A DNA stretch of 61,215 nucleotides from Amycolatopsis circi (GTDB lineage Bacteria > Actinomycetota > Actinomycetes > Mycobacteriales > Pseudonocardiaceae): positions 1-61,215 of the forward strand of contig NZ_PQIA01000045.1 in NCBI RefSeq assembly GCF_003385235.1, in the 5' to 3' direction. Positions 35,127 to 43,669 of the stretch are shown here, one piece after another. The stretch's first letter is position 1. Every line of letters begins with the position of its first letter. Under the pieces are notes generated by a model that saw only the letters and a program-made list of their open reading frames with translations, had not been told where the DNA came from and searched no databases. A program made the position numbers and the translations under genes.

Positions 35127-35139
35127 ACCGGCTAATGCC

Positions 35140-36321
35140 TCAGTAGGTCGGCAGGCTTGGGTCGATCTGCCTTGCCCAGGCCAGGACTCCGCCGCCCAGG
35201 TGGGTGGCGTCCTTGAAGCCTGCGGCGTGCAGGGCGGCCAACGCCTCTGCCGAACGGGCACCTGACTTGCAGTGCAGGACGATCGGCTTGTCCTGCGGCA
35301 GTTCCGCCAGTGCTTCGCCGGAAAGGATCCGGTCCTTCGGGATCAGCGTGGCGCCCTTGATGTTGACGATCTCGTACTCGTGCGGCTCGCGGACGTCGAT
35401 CAGCGCGAAGTCCTCCCCTGCGTCGAACTTTGCCTTCAGTTCCGCCGGGGTCAGGGTGCTGCCCGACGCCGCCGAGGCGGCTTCGTCCGACACGACGCCG
35501 CAGAAAGCCTCGTAGTCGATCAGTTCGGTGATCTTCGTGGTCTCGGGATCCTTGCGGATCTTGACCTCGCGGTACTTCATCTCCAGCGCGTCATAGGAGA
35601 TCAGCCGCCCGAGCAGCGGCTCTCCGATGCCGGTGATGAGCTTGATCGCCTCGGTCACCATGATCGAGCCGATCGACGCGCACAGCACGCCCAGAACGCC
35701 GCCTTCGGAGCAGGACGGGACCATGCCGGGGGGCGGCGGCTCGGGGTAGAGATCCCGGTAGTTGAGGCCCTTGCCGTTCGGGGCGTCCTCCCAGAAGACA
35801 CTCACCTGGCCTTCGAACCGGAAGATCGAACCCCACACGTACGGCTTGCCGAGCAGCACCGCCGCGTCGTTCACCAGGTAGCGCGTGGCGAAGTTGTCGG
35901 TGCCGTCGACGATCAGGTCGTACTGGCCGAAGATCTCCAGCGCGTTCGCCGATTCCAGGCGCTCCGTGTGCAGGTGCACCTTGACCAGCGGGTTGATCTC
36001 GGCGATCGACTCCTGCGCCGACGCGGCCTTGAGCTTGCCGAGGTCGGACTGGCCGTGGATCACCTGGCGCTGCAGGTTGGATTCGTCGACGACGTCGAAG
36101 TCGATGATGCCGAGCGTGCCCACGCCGGCCGCCGCCAGGTACAGCAGCGCCGGGCTTCCGAGGCCGCCCGCACCGATGACCAGGACCTTCGCGTTCTTCA
36201 GCCGCTTCTGCCCGACCACCCCGACGTCCGGGATGATCAGGTGACGGCTGTACCGGGCCACCTCTTCCTTGGTGAGCTCGGCTGCCGGCTCGACGAGCGG
36301 CGGCAGTGCCGTGTCTGACAT
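35140..36321 (-). CDS. moeZ: MoeZ: adenylyltransferase/sulfurtransferase
   Basis: The protein has 393 residues. The ATG at 36321 has GGAGG seven bases upstream; an ATG at 36333 overlaps that site and is less likely. The ThiF/MoeB adenylation domain (VLVIGAGGLGSPALLYLAAAGVGTLGIIDFD, residues 40-70, CSEGGVLGVL) is followed by a C-terminal rhodanese domain with active-site loop HCKSGARSA. MoeZ adenylates and thiolates sulfur-carrier proteins for molybdopterin, thiamine and secondary-metabolite sulfur. Molybdopterin supply links it to the nitrate reductase operon upstream. Confidence 0.95.
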   Translation of the reverse strand: MSDTALPPLVEPAAELTKEEVARYSRHLIIPDVGVVGQKRLKNAKVLVIGAGGLGSPALLYLAAAGVGTLGIIDFDVVDESNLQRQVIHGQSDLGKLKAASAQESIAEINPLVKVHLHTERLESANALEIFGQYDLIVDGTDNFATRYLVNDAAVLLGKPYVWGSIFRFEGQVSVFWEDAPNGKGLNYRDLYPEPPPPGMVPSCSEGGVLGVLCASIGSIMVTEAIKLITGIGEPLLGRLISYDALEMKYREVKIRKDPETTKITELIDYEAFCGVVSDEAASAASGSTLTPAELKAKFDAGEDFALIDVREPHEYEIVNIKGATLIPKDRILSGEALAELPQDKPIVLHCKSGARSAEALAALHAAGFKDATHLGGGVLAWARQIDPSLPTY

Positions 36322-36419
36322 CGGGTCCTCCATACTCGCGCGGGTCGCGTAGTCGATCCCAGTATCCTCAACGCGCGCTGGCAAGAGGGACTTCCCTGCT
36401 CCCAGATGGTGAGACTCTG

Positions 36420-37607
36420 TTACTGGCCCGGCGGCGTCGGGTTCGGCCACGCGTTCGGCTTGCACACGTGGTGGTCCGCGGCGACCTTGCCCTTGTCGCC
36501 GCCGGGGATGTTGTTGAGCATCGCGACGTAGTCGTCGGCCACGCCGAACGACTGCTGCATCATCACCGGCGCGGGCTGGTCGTTTCCCGGGCAGCCCACG
36601 TGATTGTTGCCCAGCGCGTGCCCGACCTCGTGGTTGATGGCGTACTGCCGGTACCCGGTCATGTCGGACAGGTAGACCTTCGCGCCGCGCACCCAGCGGG
36701 ACAGGTTGATCAGCACCCGGCCCATGCTGCGCCGGTAACAGGACGCCTCGAATTTGATCTGGAACCCGCACGCGTCCGGCCGGTGCGTGGTGTCCGGCGT
36801 GGTGAGGCTCACCCGGAAATCCGGGTTCGGATAGCTCGCGTCGACCCGCTTCAACCGGATCTCGCCGTTCCAGGTCCAGCTGCGCGGATCGGACAAAATG
36901 CCCTGCACGGCGGTGCCGAAGCTGTCGTCGCCGGCGTAGCTCGCCGGATCGATGCCGTCCTCGACCTCGACGGTGTAGGTGTAGAGCTTCCCGGCCTTGC
37001 CGACGACGTCGCTGGACCCCGGCACGATGTGCCAGGTGCCCTTGCCCGTCTGCGTGTAATTGCCGCCGGTGGGCAGGTCAGCGGTCGGCACGTTGAGGTT
37101 CACCGGCTGCGCGGGGTTCTCCGGGATGCCGCCATTGCCGTCGATCGCACCCGAGGACGTGTCGCCGGACGCGACCTCGCTGCTGCTGCCGGCGCCCGCG
37201 TCGGACGGGCCGGAGGCGGTGTTGACCGCGACCAGCACGGTGATCACGGCCAGGATCGGCAGCGCGTACACGCGCCAGCCGTAAGTCTTCACGAACCGGC
37301 CGAACGGGGACTGGTTCTTCTTCGGAGCCGGGCGCTTCTCGGAGCGTTCGTCCTTGGGCTTCCAGGCGGCGGCGAGCGGCTCCGCGCTGGTGCGGCGTCC
37401 GCCCGGCCGGTACCGGTCCTCGCCCACGCGCTGGGCGGGCTTGCGCGCGGGCCGGTACTGGCCGACGCGCGAAGAGTCGGACTCCGAATCGCCGGAGCCG
37501 GAGGACCCGGACGACGACGAACGCCGGGCCGACCCGGCGGTCGGGCCCCGCCGGTCCTTCGCTCGCGCGTCCTGCTTCAGCCGGTCCACCGACCCAGGGT
37601 GCCACAC
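36420..37607 (-). CDS. DUF3152 protein with metzincin-type zinc motif
   Basis: The protein has 395 residues from a GTG at 37607 with GGGAAGG eight bases upstream; GTG 37589 is an alternative. It has a basic, disordered cytoplasmic part (1-105), a membrane helix at about 110-130 (VYALPILAVITVLVAVNTA), and an extracytoplasmic domain with HEVGHALGNNH near residues 323-333. HExxHxxGxxH is the zinc-binding motif of metzincin peptidases, and MMQQSFG downstream resembles a Met-turn. It matches Rv3207c by position. A peptidase role is inferred; the substrate is unknown. Confidence 0.87.
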   Translation of the reverse strand: MWHPGSVDRLKQDARAKDRRGPTAGSARRSSSSGSSGSGDSESDSSRVGQYRPARKPAQRVGEDRYRPGGRRTSAEPLAAAWKPKDERSEKRPAPKKNQSPFGRFVKTYGWRVYALPILAVITVLVAVNTASGPSDAGAGSSSEVASGDTSSGAIDGNGGIPENPAQPVNLNVPTADLPTGGNYTQTGKGTWHIVPGSSDVVGKAGKLYTYTVEVEDGIDPASYAGDDSFGTAVQGILSDPRSWTWNGEIRLKRVDASYPNPDFRVSLTTPDTTHRPDACGFQIKFEASCYRRSMGRVLINLSRWVRGAKVYLSDMTGYRQYAINHEVGHALGNNHVGCPGNDQPAPVMMQQSFGVADDYVAMLNNIPGGDKGKVAADHHVCKPNAWPNPTPPGQ

Positions 37608-37669
37608 GACGGCGACCTTCCCGGCAGCGACTGGCGGGCTCCCCGGCGATCCGCGGTCCCCCGTTCGGG

Positions 37670-38656
37670 CTACCAGGAGCCCTTGTCCGCGCCCTCCCAC
37701 AGACCGAGCACAGCACGCGCGACCACGTGCGGACGCTCCATCTGCGCGACGTGCCCGGTGCGCGGCAGGACCAGCAGCCGGGCGTGCGGAATCGTCTGCG
37801 CGGTCCGCAGCGCGCGCTTGACCGAGATCACCCGGTCGTGCAGTCCCCAGACCACCAGCGTCGGGGCCTCGACCTGCTTGGCGACCGACCACAACGACGC
37901 GGCGCCGAGCGCGGTCCACCTCCGGAAGATGCCGAACGTGCTGCGTTCCATCGCGGCCAGCGCCCACGGGAAGCCGGCGCGCGCGGCGTGTTCCTCGACC
38001 AGTTCGTCCAGCCGGGCGTCCGCGAACCGCGACGGATCGTGGAAGCACAGCTTGATGACCTGCGCGGCGCGTTCGCGGGCGGTCATCCCGGCCATCCGGC
38101 GGCGCACCCGGGCGCCGACCACCGGGAGGTAGGCCAGCGCCATCAGCGGATCGGACAGCCGGCGCGGGTCCGGGCGGCGGTCCGGCATCGCCGGGGAAAT
38201 CAGGGTGAGAGTTCTCACCAGCTCCGGACGCCGCGCCGCGAGCAGCAGCGAGATCGCGCCGCCCATCGAGTTGCCGAGCAGATGGACCGGTTTTCCGAGC
38301 CGTTCCAGCCGGCTCGCGATGACCTCGGCGTGGTCGTCGAGGCTGTACGCGAACCCGTCCGCGGGCTCCGAATAGCCGAATCCGGGCAGGTCAACGGCCT
38401 GTCCAGCAGCGGTCGGGGCGAGCAGCGCGGCGAGGTCGGTCCAGTTCGTGGACGATCCGCCGAGCCCGTGCACGTACACCGCGGGCGTGCCGTCCGGGCC
38501 GGGCGTGTGCCGGATGTGCAGGCCGTCTTCGACCGTTCCCGGCCAGGCTGGCAGCGCCCCGTCGAGCGGCGGAAGGGGCGTAGTCGACAATGGCACCTGG
38601 GTCACCGGCGGGCGGACCGCCGCCGCGGCCGTGGGGCGGGAGGTCGTGGTCGTCAC
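37670..38656 (-). CDS. Alpha/beta hydrolase
   Basis: The protein has 328 residues from a GTG at 38656. The fold motifs are VYVHGLGGSSTNW (oxyanion region), nucleophile elbow LLGNSMGGAIS, an Asp in VVWGLHDRVIS and a His in PRTGHVAQMERP, so the catalytic triad is complete. The N-terminal 45 residues are Thr/Pro-rich. The substrate cannot be predicted. It lies divergent from a TetR gene with an inverted repeat between, so it may be the regulated target. Confidence 0.87.
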   Translation of the reverse strand: MTTTTSRPTAAAAVRPPVTQVPLSTTPLPPLDGALPAWPGTVEDGLHIRHTPGPDGTPAVYVHGLGGSSTNWTDLAALLAPTAAGQAVDLPGFGYSEPADGFAYSLDDHAEVIASRLERLGKPVHLLGNSMGGAISLLLAARRPELVRTLTLISPAMPDRRPDPRRLSDPLMALAYLPVVGARVRRRMAGMTARERAAQVIKLCFHDPSRFADARLDELVEEHAARAGFPWALAAMERSTFGIFRRWTALGAASLWSVAKQVEAPTLVVWGLHDRVISVKRALRTAQTIPHARLLVLPRTGHVAQMERPHVVARAVLGLWEGADKGSW

Positions 38657-38709
38657 GAGTCCAGGATGCCTGACCCTTGGCATTTCGGGCGTACCCACGA
38701 GTAATGTCA

Positions 38710-38734
38710 GGTTCACTTCACGCGGTGGTGAACC
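38710..38734. promoter_or_regulatory. Candidate TetR operator
   Basis: GGTTCAC-n11-GTGAACC lies between the divergent hydrolase and TetR genes, 31 bases before the TetR start. Spacing and symmetry suit a TetR-type dimer. Confidence 0.55.
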
Positions 38735-38764
38735 CGCCCGGCGAAGGCTGCGGACGGAGGAAGA

Positions 38765-39388
38765 ATGACGGAGATGGCGCGACTGCAACGAGGCGTCCGG
38801 TTGCCAAGGACCGAGCGCCGGGCCCAGTTGCTGACAGCCGCGCAGCGCGTCTTCGCCGAGCACGGCTACCACGCGGCGGCGATGGACGAGATCGCCGAAG
38901 AAGCCGGCGTCAGCAAGCCGGTGCTCTACCAGCACTTCCCCGGCAAGCTCGACCTGTACATCGCGCTGCTGGAAAGCCACGTCGACGACCTGGTCGGCCG
39001 GGTGCAGGGCGCGCTGAACTCCACCAGCGACAACCGCCAGCGCGTCCCGGCCACGGTCGGCGCGTTCTTCGACTTCGTGAACAACGACGCGGGCGCGTTC
39101 CGCATGGTCTTCGAGTCCGACCTGCGCGGCGAGCCCGCCGTGCAGGAGGCGGTGGACCGAGCGACCTCGGCCAGCGTCGAGGCCATCACCGAGACGATCA
39201 CCTCCGACGCCGGTCTGGACGAGGAGAAGGCCCGGCTGCTGGCGGTCGGCCTGGTCGGAATGAGCCAGGTCAGCGCACGCTACTGGCTGCAACACAACCA
39301 GTCGATGAGCCGCGAGGACGCGGTGGCGTTGACCGCGAACCTCGCGTGGCGCGGCATCGGCGGCGGTTTCCCGCTCAAGGACAACTGA
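38765..39388 (+). CDS. TetR-family transcriptional regulator
   Basis: The protein has 207 residues. The N-terminal helix-turn-helix is standard (TERRAQLLTAAQRVFAEHGYHAAAMDEIAEEAGVSKPVLYQHFPGKLDLYIALL, about 16-66). The C-terminal ligand domain is about 140 residues. By position it corresponds to Rv3208 of M. tuberculosis. The binding site GGAGGAAGA is directly upstream. The next hydrolase gene starts four bases after its stop, so they are probably cotranscribed. Confidence 0.93.
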   Translation: MTEMARLQRGVRLPRTERRAQLLTAAQRVFAEHGYHAAAMDEIAEEAGVSKPVLYQHFPGKLDLYIALLESHVDDLVGRVQGALNSTSDNRQRVPATVGAFFDFVNNDAGAFRMVFESDLRGEPAVQEAVDRATSASVEAITETITSDAGLDEEKARLLAVGLVGMSQVSARYWLQHNQSMSREDAVALTANLAWRGIGGGFPLKDN

Positions 39389-39392
39389 CTCC

Positions 39393-40067
39393 GTGCCGAT
39401 CGTGGCGGTGCCGGGCACGCTCTGCAGCCCGCGGATCTACGCACCGCTGGCGGCCGCGCTGCCGGAGGGACTGGACGCGGTCGACTGGATGACCGCGCCA
39501 GGCCCGTGGCGGATCGAAGACATCGCAGCGCGAGTCGCCGAGCGGATCGAGCAGCACGGAAGTCCGGTCACCCTGATCGGGCACTCCACCGGCGGCTCTA
39601 TCGCGACGGTCGTCGCGGCGACCCGGCCGGATCTGGTGTCCGCGCTGCTGCTCGCGAACACCGGCGCGCACATGCGCGGCCACGGCGACGTCGACCGGAT
39701 CCTCGCCACGATCGCCTCCGACTGGAGTCCTGACCTGCACGCGGCCGTGCTCGATCGGTCCTTCGCTACGCCGTTGCCGCCGGAGCTGCGCGCCGAGTTG
39801 CTCGACTACGCCGCCCGGGTCCCGGCCGAAGCCGCGCTGGAAGTCCTGACGAGCCAACGGGATCTGGACCTCACGCCGATGCTGGCGTCGATCCGCTGCC
39901 GAGTCACGGTGCTGCACGGAATCCACGACCGGGCCCGTACTCTCGCCGACGCCCAGCACCTCGTCGACCACCTGGCGGACAGCGAACTCGTCACCGTCCA
40001 GACCGGACACTCGCCGATCTGGGAGGACGTCCCCGCCACCGTCGCCGCGCTCGAACGGCTCCGCTAG
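39393..40067 (+). CDS. Alpha/beta hydrolase (small)
   Basis: The protein has 224 residues from a GTG four bases after the TetR stop. The nucleophile elbow is LIGHSTGGSIA, the Asp is in LHGIHDRAR and the His in VQTGHSPIWE. It lacks an extended cap domain, like small esterases. Its close spacing to the TetR gene suggests one transcript. The substrate is unknown. Confidence 0.85.
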   Translation: MPIVAVPGTLCSPRIYAPLAAALPEGLDAVDWMTAPGPWRIEDIAARVAERIEQHGSPVTLIGHSTGGSIATVVAATRPDLVSALLLANTGAHMRGHGDVDRILATIASDWSPDLHAAVLDRSFATPLPPELRAELLDYAARVPAEAALEVLTSQRDLDLTPMLASIRCRVTVLHGIHDRARTLADAQHLVDHLADSELVTVQTGHSPIWEDVPATVAALERLR

Positions 40068-40068
40068 C

Positions 40069-41649
40069 TCATTCGCGCGGTTTTCGCTGCCGTGGCACCG
40101 ATCGGGCCGCTCCGGGCAGTTCGACCAGCAGCTGCTCGAGATGGTCCGGCAGCGCGCCGCGCGGCTCGCTCAGCCAGGCGTCGGATTTGCTTCGCCAGGA
40201 CGGTTGTTCCTTGTCGGACAACAAGGCGACGTAGCAGCCGTAGTCGATGGCGAACCCGTCGTAGAGCGTTCCCGGCCGCTTTCGGCTGACGATGCCGCGC
40301 CGCACCAGGTGAACGAGCCGGGCGTCGTACAGATCGCGAACCGCCGGATCGTGCGCGCCACCGGCGTGCTCGAGCAGGAAAGTGCGGGAGCGCCGACGGC
40401 CTACTACCTCGTCGACCAGCCACCGAAGCGTCGTCAAGGCCGGTTCGTTCCCGGCGATCGCGGCGTATTTGTCCCGCAGATACCAATCCTGCGCGGCCTG
40501 CCGGACATGCCGGATGCCGATGGTCGCGGTGTTCGCGTGCTGCGCGGCCAACGCGGCGATGTTGATCGCGTCGCGGGGCACGCCTTCGGCCGCGCGCACG
40601 AGTTCGGGAAAAGCGGTGCGGCTGAACGCGGTGGCCACGAATTCCGCGGGGTCGTCGGTCATCGGCATCCGCGGTCGTACGTGGTTGAGGAACAACTCGG
40701 CGAAAAACTGTCTCGACTGGCTGCGGCCGTGGTCGAACAGGAGCACGTCGTCGAAGCTGACCGCGGAGGCCGCGTCCGCGCCGACCTCGATGCCGACGTA
40801 ATCACCCTCGTTGCCTGGTTCGCGGAACTGAGACCGGCGTTCCATCGCGGCGATTTTGACCGTCGATCCGCGCGTCGGGAGCACGCTGCGGCGCAGCAAA
40901 TCGGCCAGTAACGGTTGCAGCTCAAGGGGAATCGAACTCCACTCGTCCAGCAACAGCCACAGCCGAGCCGGTGCCAGCGCGGCCGTGATCCGCGCCAGCG
41001 CGCGGTTGAGCGGGCCGAAAATGACCTGGTGATGCTCGGTTCCGGTGCGCCGCAAGCGATCTGACGCAGTAACCGAACGGCGGCTGCTGCCCGACATCGT
41101 CACTTCACCACGCGGACCGCCCGGCCCCCAGGACGCCGACGCACCAGCACCCGTCGACTGTTCCGCGGAACCCCCGACAGTCGTCTCCCGCTCGACATTG
41201 CCGACGACCTCGACCGTCGTCGCCGCTTCGGTCAGCTCGTCCAGGCCCTGCAGCAAGCCTTCCTGGTCGGAAACCCTGGTCTCGATCGCCGTGGTCAGCA
41301 GCTGCTCGTGCACCGCTTCCAGCGTGTCGACCAGCAGCTGAGTGCCCCGCAGAGCCACCGGCACCTGCTGATTCGCGTAGAGACCGCTGGTGGAGCCGAT
41401 CGTGCGCAAATCCAGGTACACCGCGACATCGTGGGTTTCTTCGACCAGATCGGCCAGGTACAGCAAGGCGTGCGTTTTGCCGGTGCCGCGGCGGCCGTAA
41501 AGGATCTGATGATCGGCGGAATGCAGCATCGCGGAGAACGACCCGGCCACCACGAAGGTTTTGGCCAGCGTATGCCGGTCCACGCTCTCCGCCCGCCGGG
41601 AAATCGCCATCAAGCTCCGGTTGACGTGCGCGCTCAGCGGCTGGCCCAT
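40069..41649 (-). CDS. P-loop ATPase (ORC/Cdc6- or STAND-like), function unknown
   Basis: The protein has 526 residues from the ATG at 41649. Walker A is YGRRGTGKTHAL (near 45-56) and Walker B is LWLLLDEWSSIP (about 225). A low-complexity Ser/Gly/Arg linker (about 140-200) splits the ATPase core. The C-terminal region (DARLVHLVRRGIVSRKRPGTLYDGFAIDYG) looks like a winged helix. It has no membrane segments and no effector domain that I recognise. It lies alone between two hydrolase loci. It could be a replication-initiator-like, regulatory or defence ATPase. Confidence 0.75.
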   Translation of the reverse strand: MGQPLSAHVNRSLMAISRRAESVDRHTLAKTFVVAGSFSAMLHSADHQILYGRRGTGKTHALLYLADLVEETHDVAVYLDLRTIGSTSGLYANQQVPVALRGTQLLVDTLEAVHEQLLTTAIETRVSDQEGLLQGLDELTEAATTVEVVGNVERETTVGGSAEQSTGAGASASWGPGGPRGEVTMSGSSRRSVTASDRLRRTGTEHHQVIFGPLNRALARITAALAPARLWLLLDEWSSIPLELQPLLADLLRRSVLPTRGSTVKIAAMERRSQFREPGNEGDYVGIEVGADAASAVSFDDVLLFDHGRSQSRQFFAELFLNHVRPRMPMTDDPAEFVATAFSRTAFPELVRAAEGVPRDAINIAALAAQHANTATIGIRHVRQAAQDWYLRDKYAAIAGNEPALTTLRWLVDEVVGRRRSRTFLLEHAGGAHDPAVRDLYDARLVHLVRRGIVSRKRPGTLYDGFAIDYGCYVALLSDKEQPSWRSKSDAWLSEPRGALPDHLEQLLVELPGAARSVPRQRKPRE

Positions 41650-41721
41650 GCCCGTCCTGTTCTGTCGGCGACCACCCAGCGTGACAGCGCCGGGCGGCCG
41701 GGGACAACCGACAGTCAGGTA

Positions 41722-41767
41722 CTCGTGAGTGGCAATCCCGGTTCTAACCGGCATAAACACTCACGAG
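41722..41767. repeat. Family-2 nested palindrome, copy 1 (terminator-like)
   Basis: Outer arms CTCGTGAGTG (41722-41731) and CACTCACGAG (41758-41767) enclose CCGGTTCTAACCGG at 41738-41751. It overlaps the stop codon of the hydrolase gene at 41761. The core is the complement of the core in copy 2 at 55607. Confidence 0.8.
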
Positions 41768-42663
41768 ACCCGCAGCAGCGCCCCGATCCGCGTCGCCACT
41801 TCACCGGCCCGCTCCTGCGGCAACATGTGCCCAGCACCGGGAAAACGGACAAACTCCGCGTCCGGCAGCTCGTCCGCGATCACTTTCGCGTGCGGCAGCG
41901 GGCAAAGCCGGTCCTTCTCCCCTGCCAGCACCACGGACGGGGTACCGCGCAATGTCGCCAGGGCGACCCGGCAGTCATGCGTCGAAATCGCGTCCTGGAA
42001 CGCCCCAAGACTCGCCGGATGCGCGCACAACAACTGATCCGCGACCAGCCGGACGTCCGTGCGGCGCGGACGGTCGCCGAAAACGAGGAACCGCGCGCCC
42101 GAACGCACCATCGCCGGGCTCAACGGCAGCCGCTCGCCCTTGCGGTGCGACAACGCTTTCGCCAGCCGACGCTCGAACTTCGCGGAGAACTGGCCCGCCA
42201 TTCCGGGCAGCCCCAACGTGATCCGGTCCATCTGCCCCGACGACGTAGCCACGAACGCCGTCCCGACGACCCGGTCACGGACCAGCTCGGGATGCCGTTC
42301 GGCCAGCGCCATCATGGTCATGCCGCCCATCGAATGCCCGGCGAGCACCAGCGGACCCGACGGCACGCGAGCGGCGATCAGCTCGGCCAGATCGTCGGCC
42401 AGCCGCGGAATCGTCCCGGTTTCTTTGGTGGCTGACGCGGAACCGCCGTGCCCTCGCAGGTCGTAGCGCAGCGTCCGGACGCCAGGGCCGAGATGGTCGA
42501 CGACGGCGTCCCACGTGCGGTGATCCTGCGTCCAGCCGTGCACCAGCACCAGCGTCACCTTGGCATCGGCCGGACCACTCGTTTCGACGTGCAGCGCACA
42601 TCCGTCACTGGTCACGAACCGATGCTCACGGGCCGGATTCCGCAGCCGTTCTACGGTAGTCAC
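41761..42663 (-). CDS. Alpha/beta hydrolase
   Basis: The protein has 300 residues from a GTG at 42663 that overlaps the AurF-like stop (GTGA). It has VLVHGWTQDHRTW, nucleophile elbow LAGHSMGGMTM, an Asp in LAGEKDRLCP and a His in PGAGHMLPQE. Its coupling to a diiron oxygenase gene suggests the two act in one catabolic or detoxifying pathway. It ends within family-2 palindrome copy 1. Confidence 0.87.
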   Translation of the reverse strand: MTTVERLRNPAREHRFVTSDGCALHVETSGPADAKVTLVLVHGWTQDHRTWDAVVDHLGPGVRTLRYDLRGHGGSASATKETGTIPRLADDLAELIAARVPSGPLVLAGHSMGGMTMMALAERHPELVRDRVVGTAFVATSSGQMDRITLGLPGMAGQFSAKFERRLAKALSHRKGERLPLSPAMVRSGARFLVFGDRPRRTDVRLVADQLLCAHPASLGAFQDAISTHDCRVALATLRGTPSVVLAGEKDRLCPLPHAKVIADELPDAEFVRFPGAGHMLPQERAGEVATRIGALLRVS

Positions 42664-43571
42664 TTGCCCTCCGGAAGCAGGAAAGACTTGCGCCAGAACG
42701 GTTTCCCCGGCAACCCGACCAGGCCGGACTCCTGCAGGAACGGCATGATCTTCTCCCCTGCCCAGGCGATCGTCGCGCGCCAATGCGGATTGTTCAGCGC
42801 CGTCTCGACGCCCTCGCGCGGCCGGATCCCGACCGCCTTGTAGACGTTCGGGTTGATGAACGCCCGCGTCACGAAGTAGGAGATCAGCGCGATGCTGAAC
42901 TGCTGGTAGGCGACCTCCGCGCGGCCGAGTTTCGCCATCCCGCGAGTGACTTCCTCGCGGGCGAAGGTGACGTGCCGCGCCTCCTCCAGCACGTGGATCC
43001 GGTTCACCATCCGGACCAGCGGCTGGATTTCCTCGTCGTTCATCTGCTCGCGCTGCAGCCGGTCGAGCACCTCCTCGGCGACCAGGATCGCGCCGTAGCG
43101 CGCCGGGCCGTAGGAAATGGTCGGCATCAGCTTCGCGAACTGCCGCAGCACCGGCACCGGACCGTAGGTCGGGCAGCCGATCCGCGCGGACATCCTCGCG
43201 AACATCGTGGAGTGCCGGCATTCGTCGGCGATCTCGGTGAGCGCGAACTGCGCGTGCGCCGTCGTCGGGTCCTGTTGGTAGACCTCCTTGAGCAGCATCT
43301 GCATCAAGAGGATTTCGAACCACAGCCCGGTGGTCGCGATGCTGGCCATCTCGTGTTTGCCCAGCTCGATCCGCTGCTCCGGACTCAGCCGGTCCCACAG
43401 CGGAGTGCCGTAGAGCGACGAGCGCTCCGGCAGGATGTACCGCTTGCCCTCGACCAGCGGTGCGTCCCAGTCGATGTCGACGTCCGGGTCGTAGAACTTG
43501 TTCGCCGCCGACTTCAGCAACCGCTGTGCCGTCGCTTCCCGGTCGGTCACCTTGAGCGTCCGCGTCATCAT
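42660..43571 (-). CDS. AurF-like diiron oxygenase
   Basis: The protein has 303 residues; the start is ATG 43571 or the adjacent ATG 43568. Ferritin-like helices carry the diiron ligands: EIADECRHSTMF (ExxxxRH-type), EEVLD and HVLEEARHVTFAREE. AurF N-oxygenases oxidise arylamines to nitro compounds, but most family members in genomes have no known substrate. It is coupled to the downstream hydrolase and divergent from a TetR gene with a short palindromic operator between, so it is probably an inducible pair. Confidence 0.87.
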   Translation of the reverse strand: MMTRTLKVTDREATAQRLLKSAANKFYDPDVDIDWDAPLVEGKRYILPERSSLYGTPLWDRLSPEQRIELGKHEMASIATTGLWFEILLMQMLLKEVYQQDPTTAHAQFALTEIADECRHSTMFARMSARIGCPTYGPVPVLRQFAKLMPTISYGPARYGAILVAEEVLDRLQREQMNDEEIQPLVRMVNRIHVLEEARHVTFAREEVTRGMAKLGRAEVAYQQFSIALISYFVTRAFINPNVYKAVGIRPREGVETALNNPHWRATIAWAGEKIMPFLQESGLVGLPGKPFWRKSFLLPEGK

Positions 43572-43647
43572 CAGCCCCTTCCAGCGCCTGACTCGCCGTT
43601 GAATCGAGAAGCCGCGTCCCGCTGCTCCCGCAGAACATGTAACCTGC

Positions 43648-43660
43648 GGTAACAGTTACC
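43648..43660. promoter_or_regulatory. Candidate TetR operator (aurF-like/TetR intergenic)
   Basis: GGTAAC-A-GTTACC is a perfect 13-base palindrome, ten bases before the TetR start, with a related GTAACC and GGTAGC flanking it. It lies in the 98-base gap between divergent genes. Confidence 0.65.
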
Positions 43661-43669
43661 TCTGGTAGC

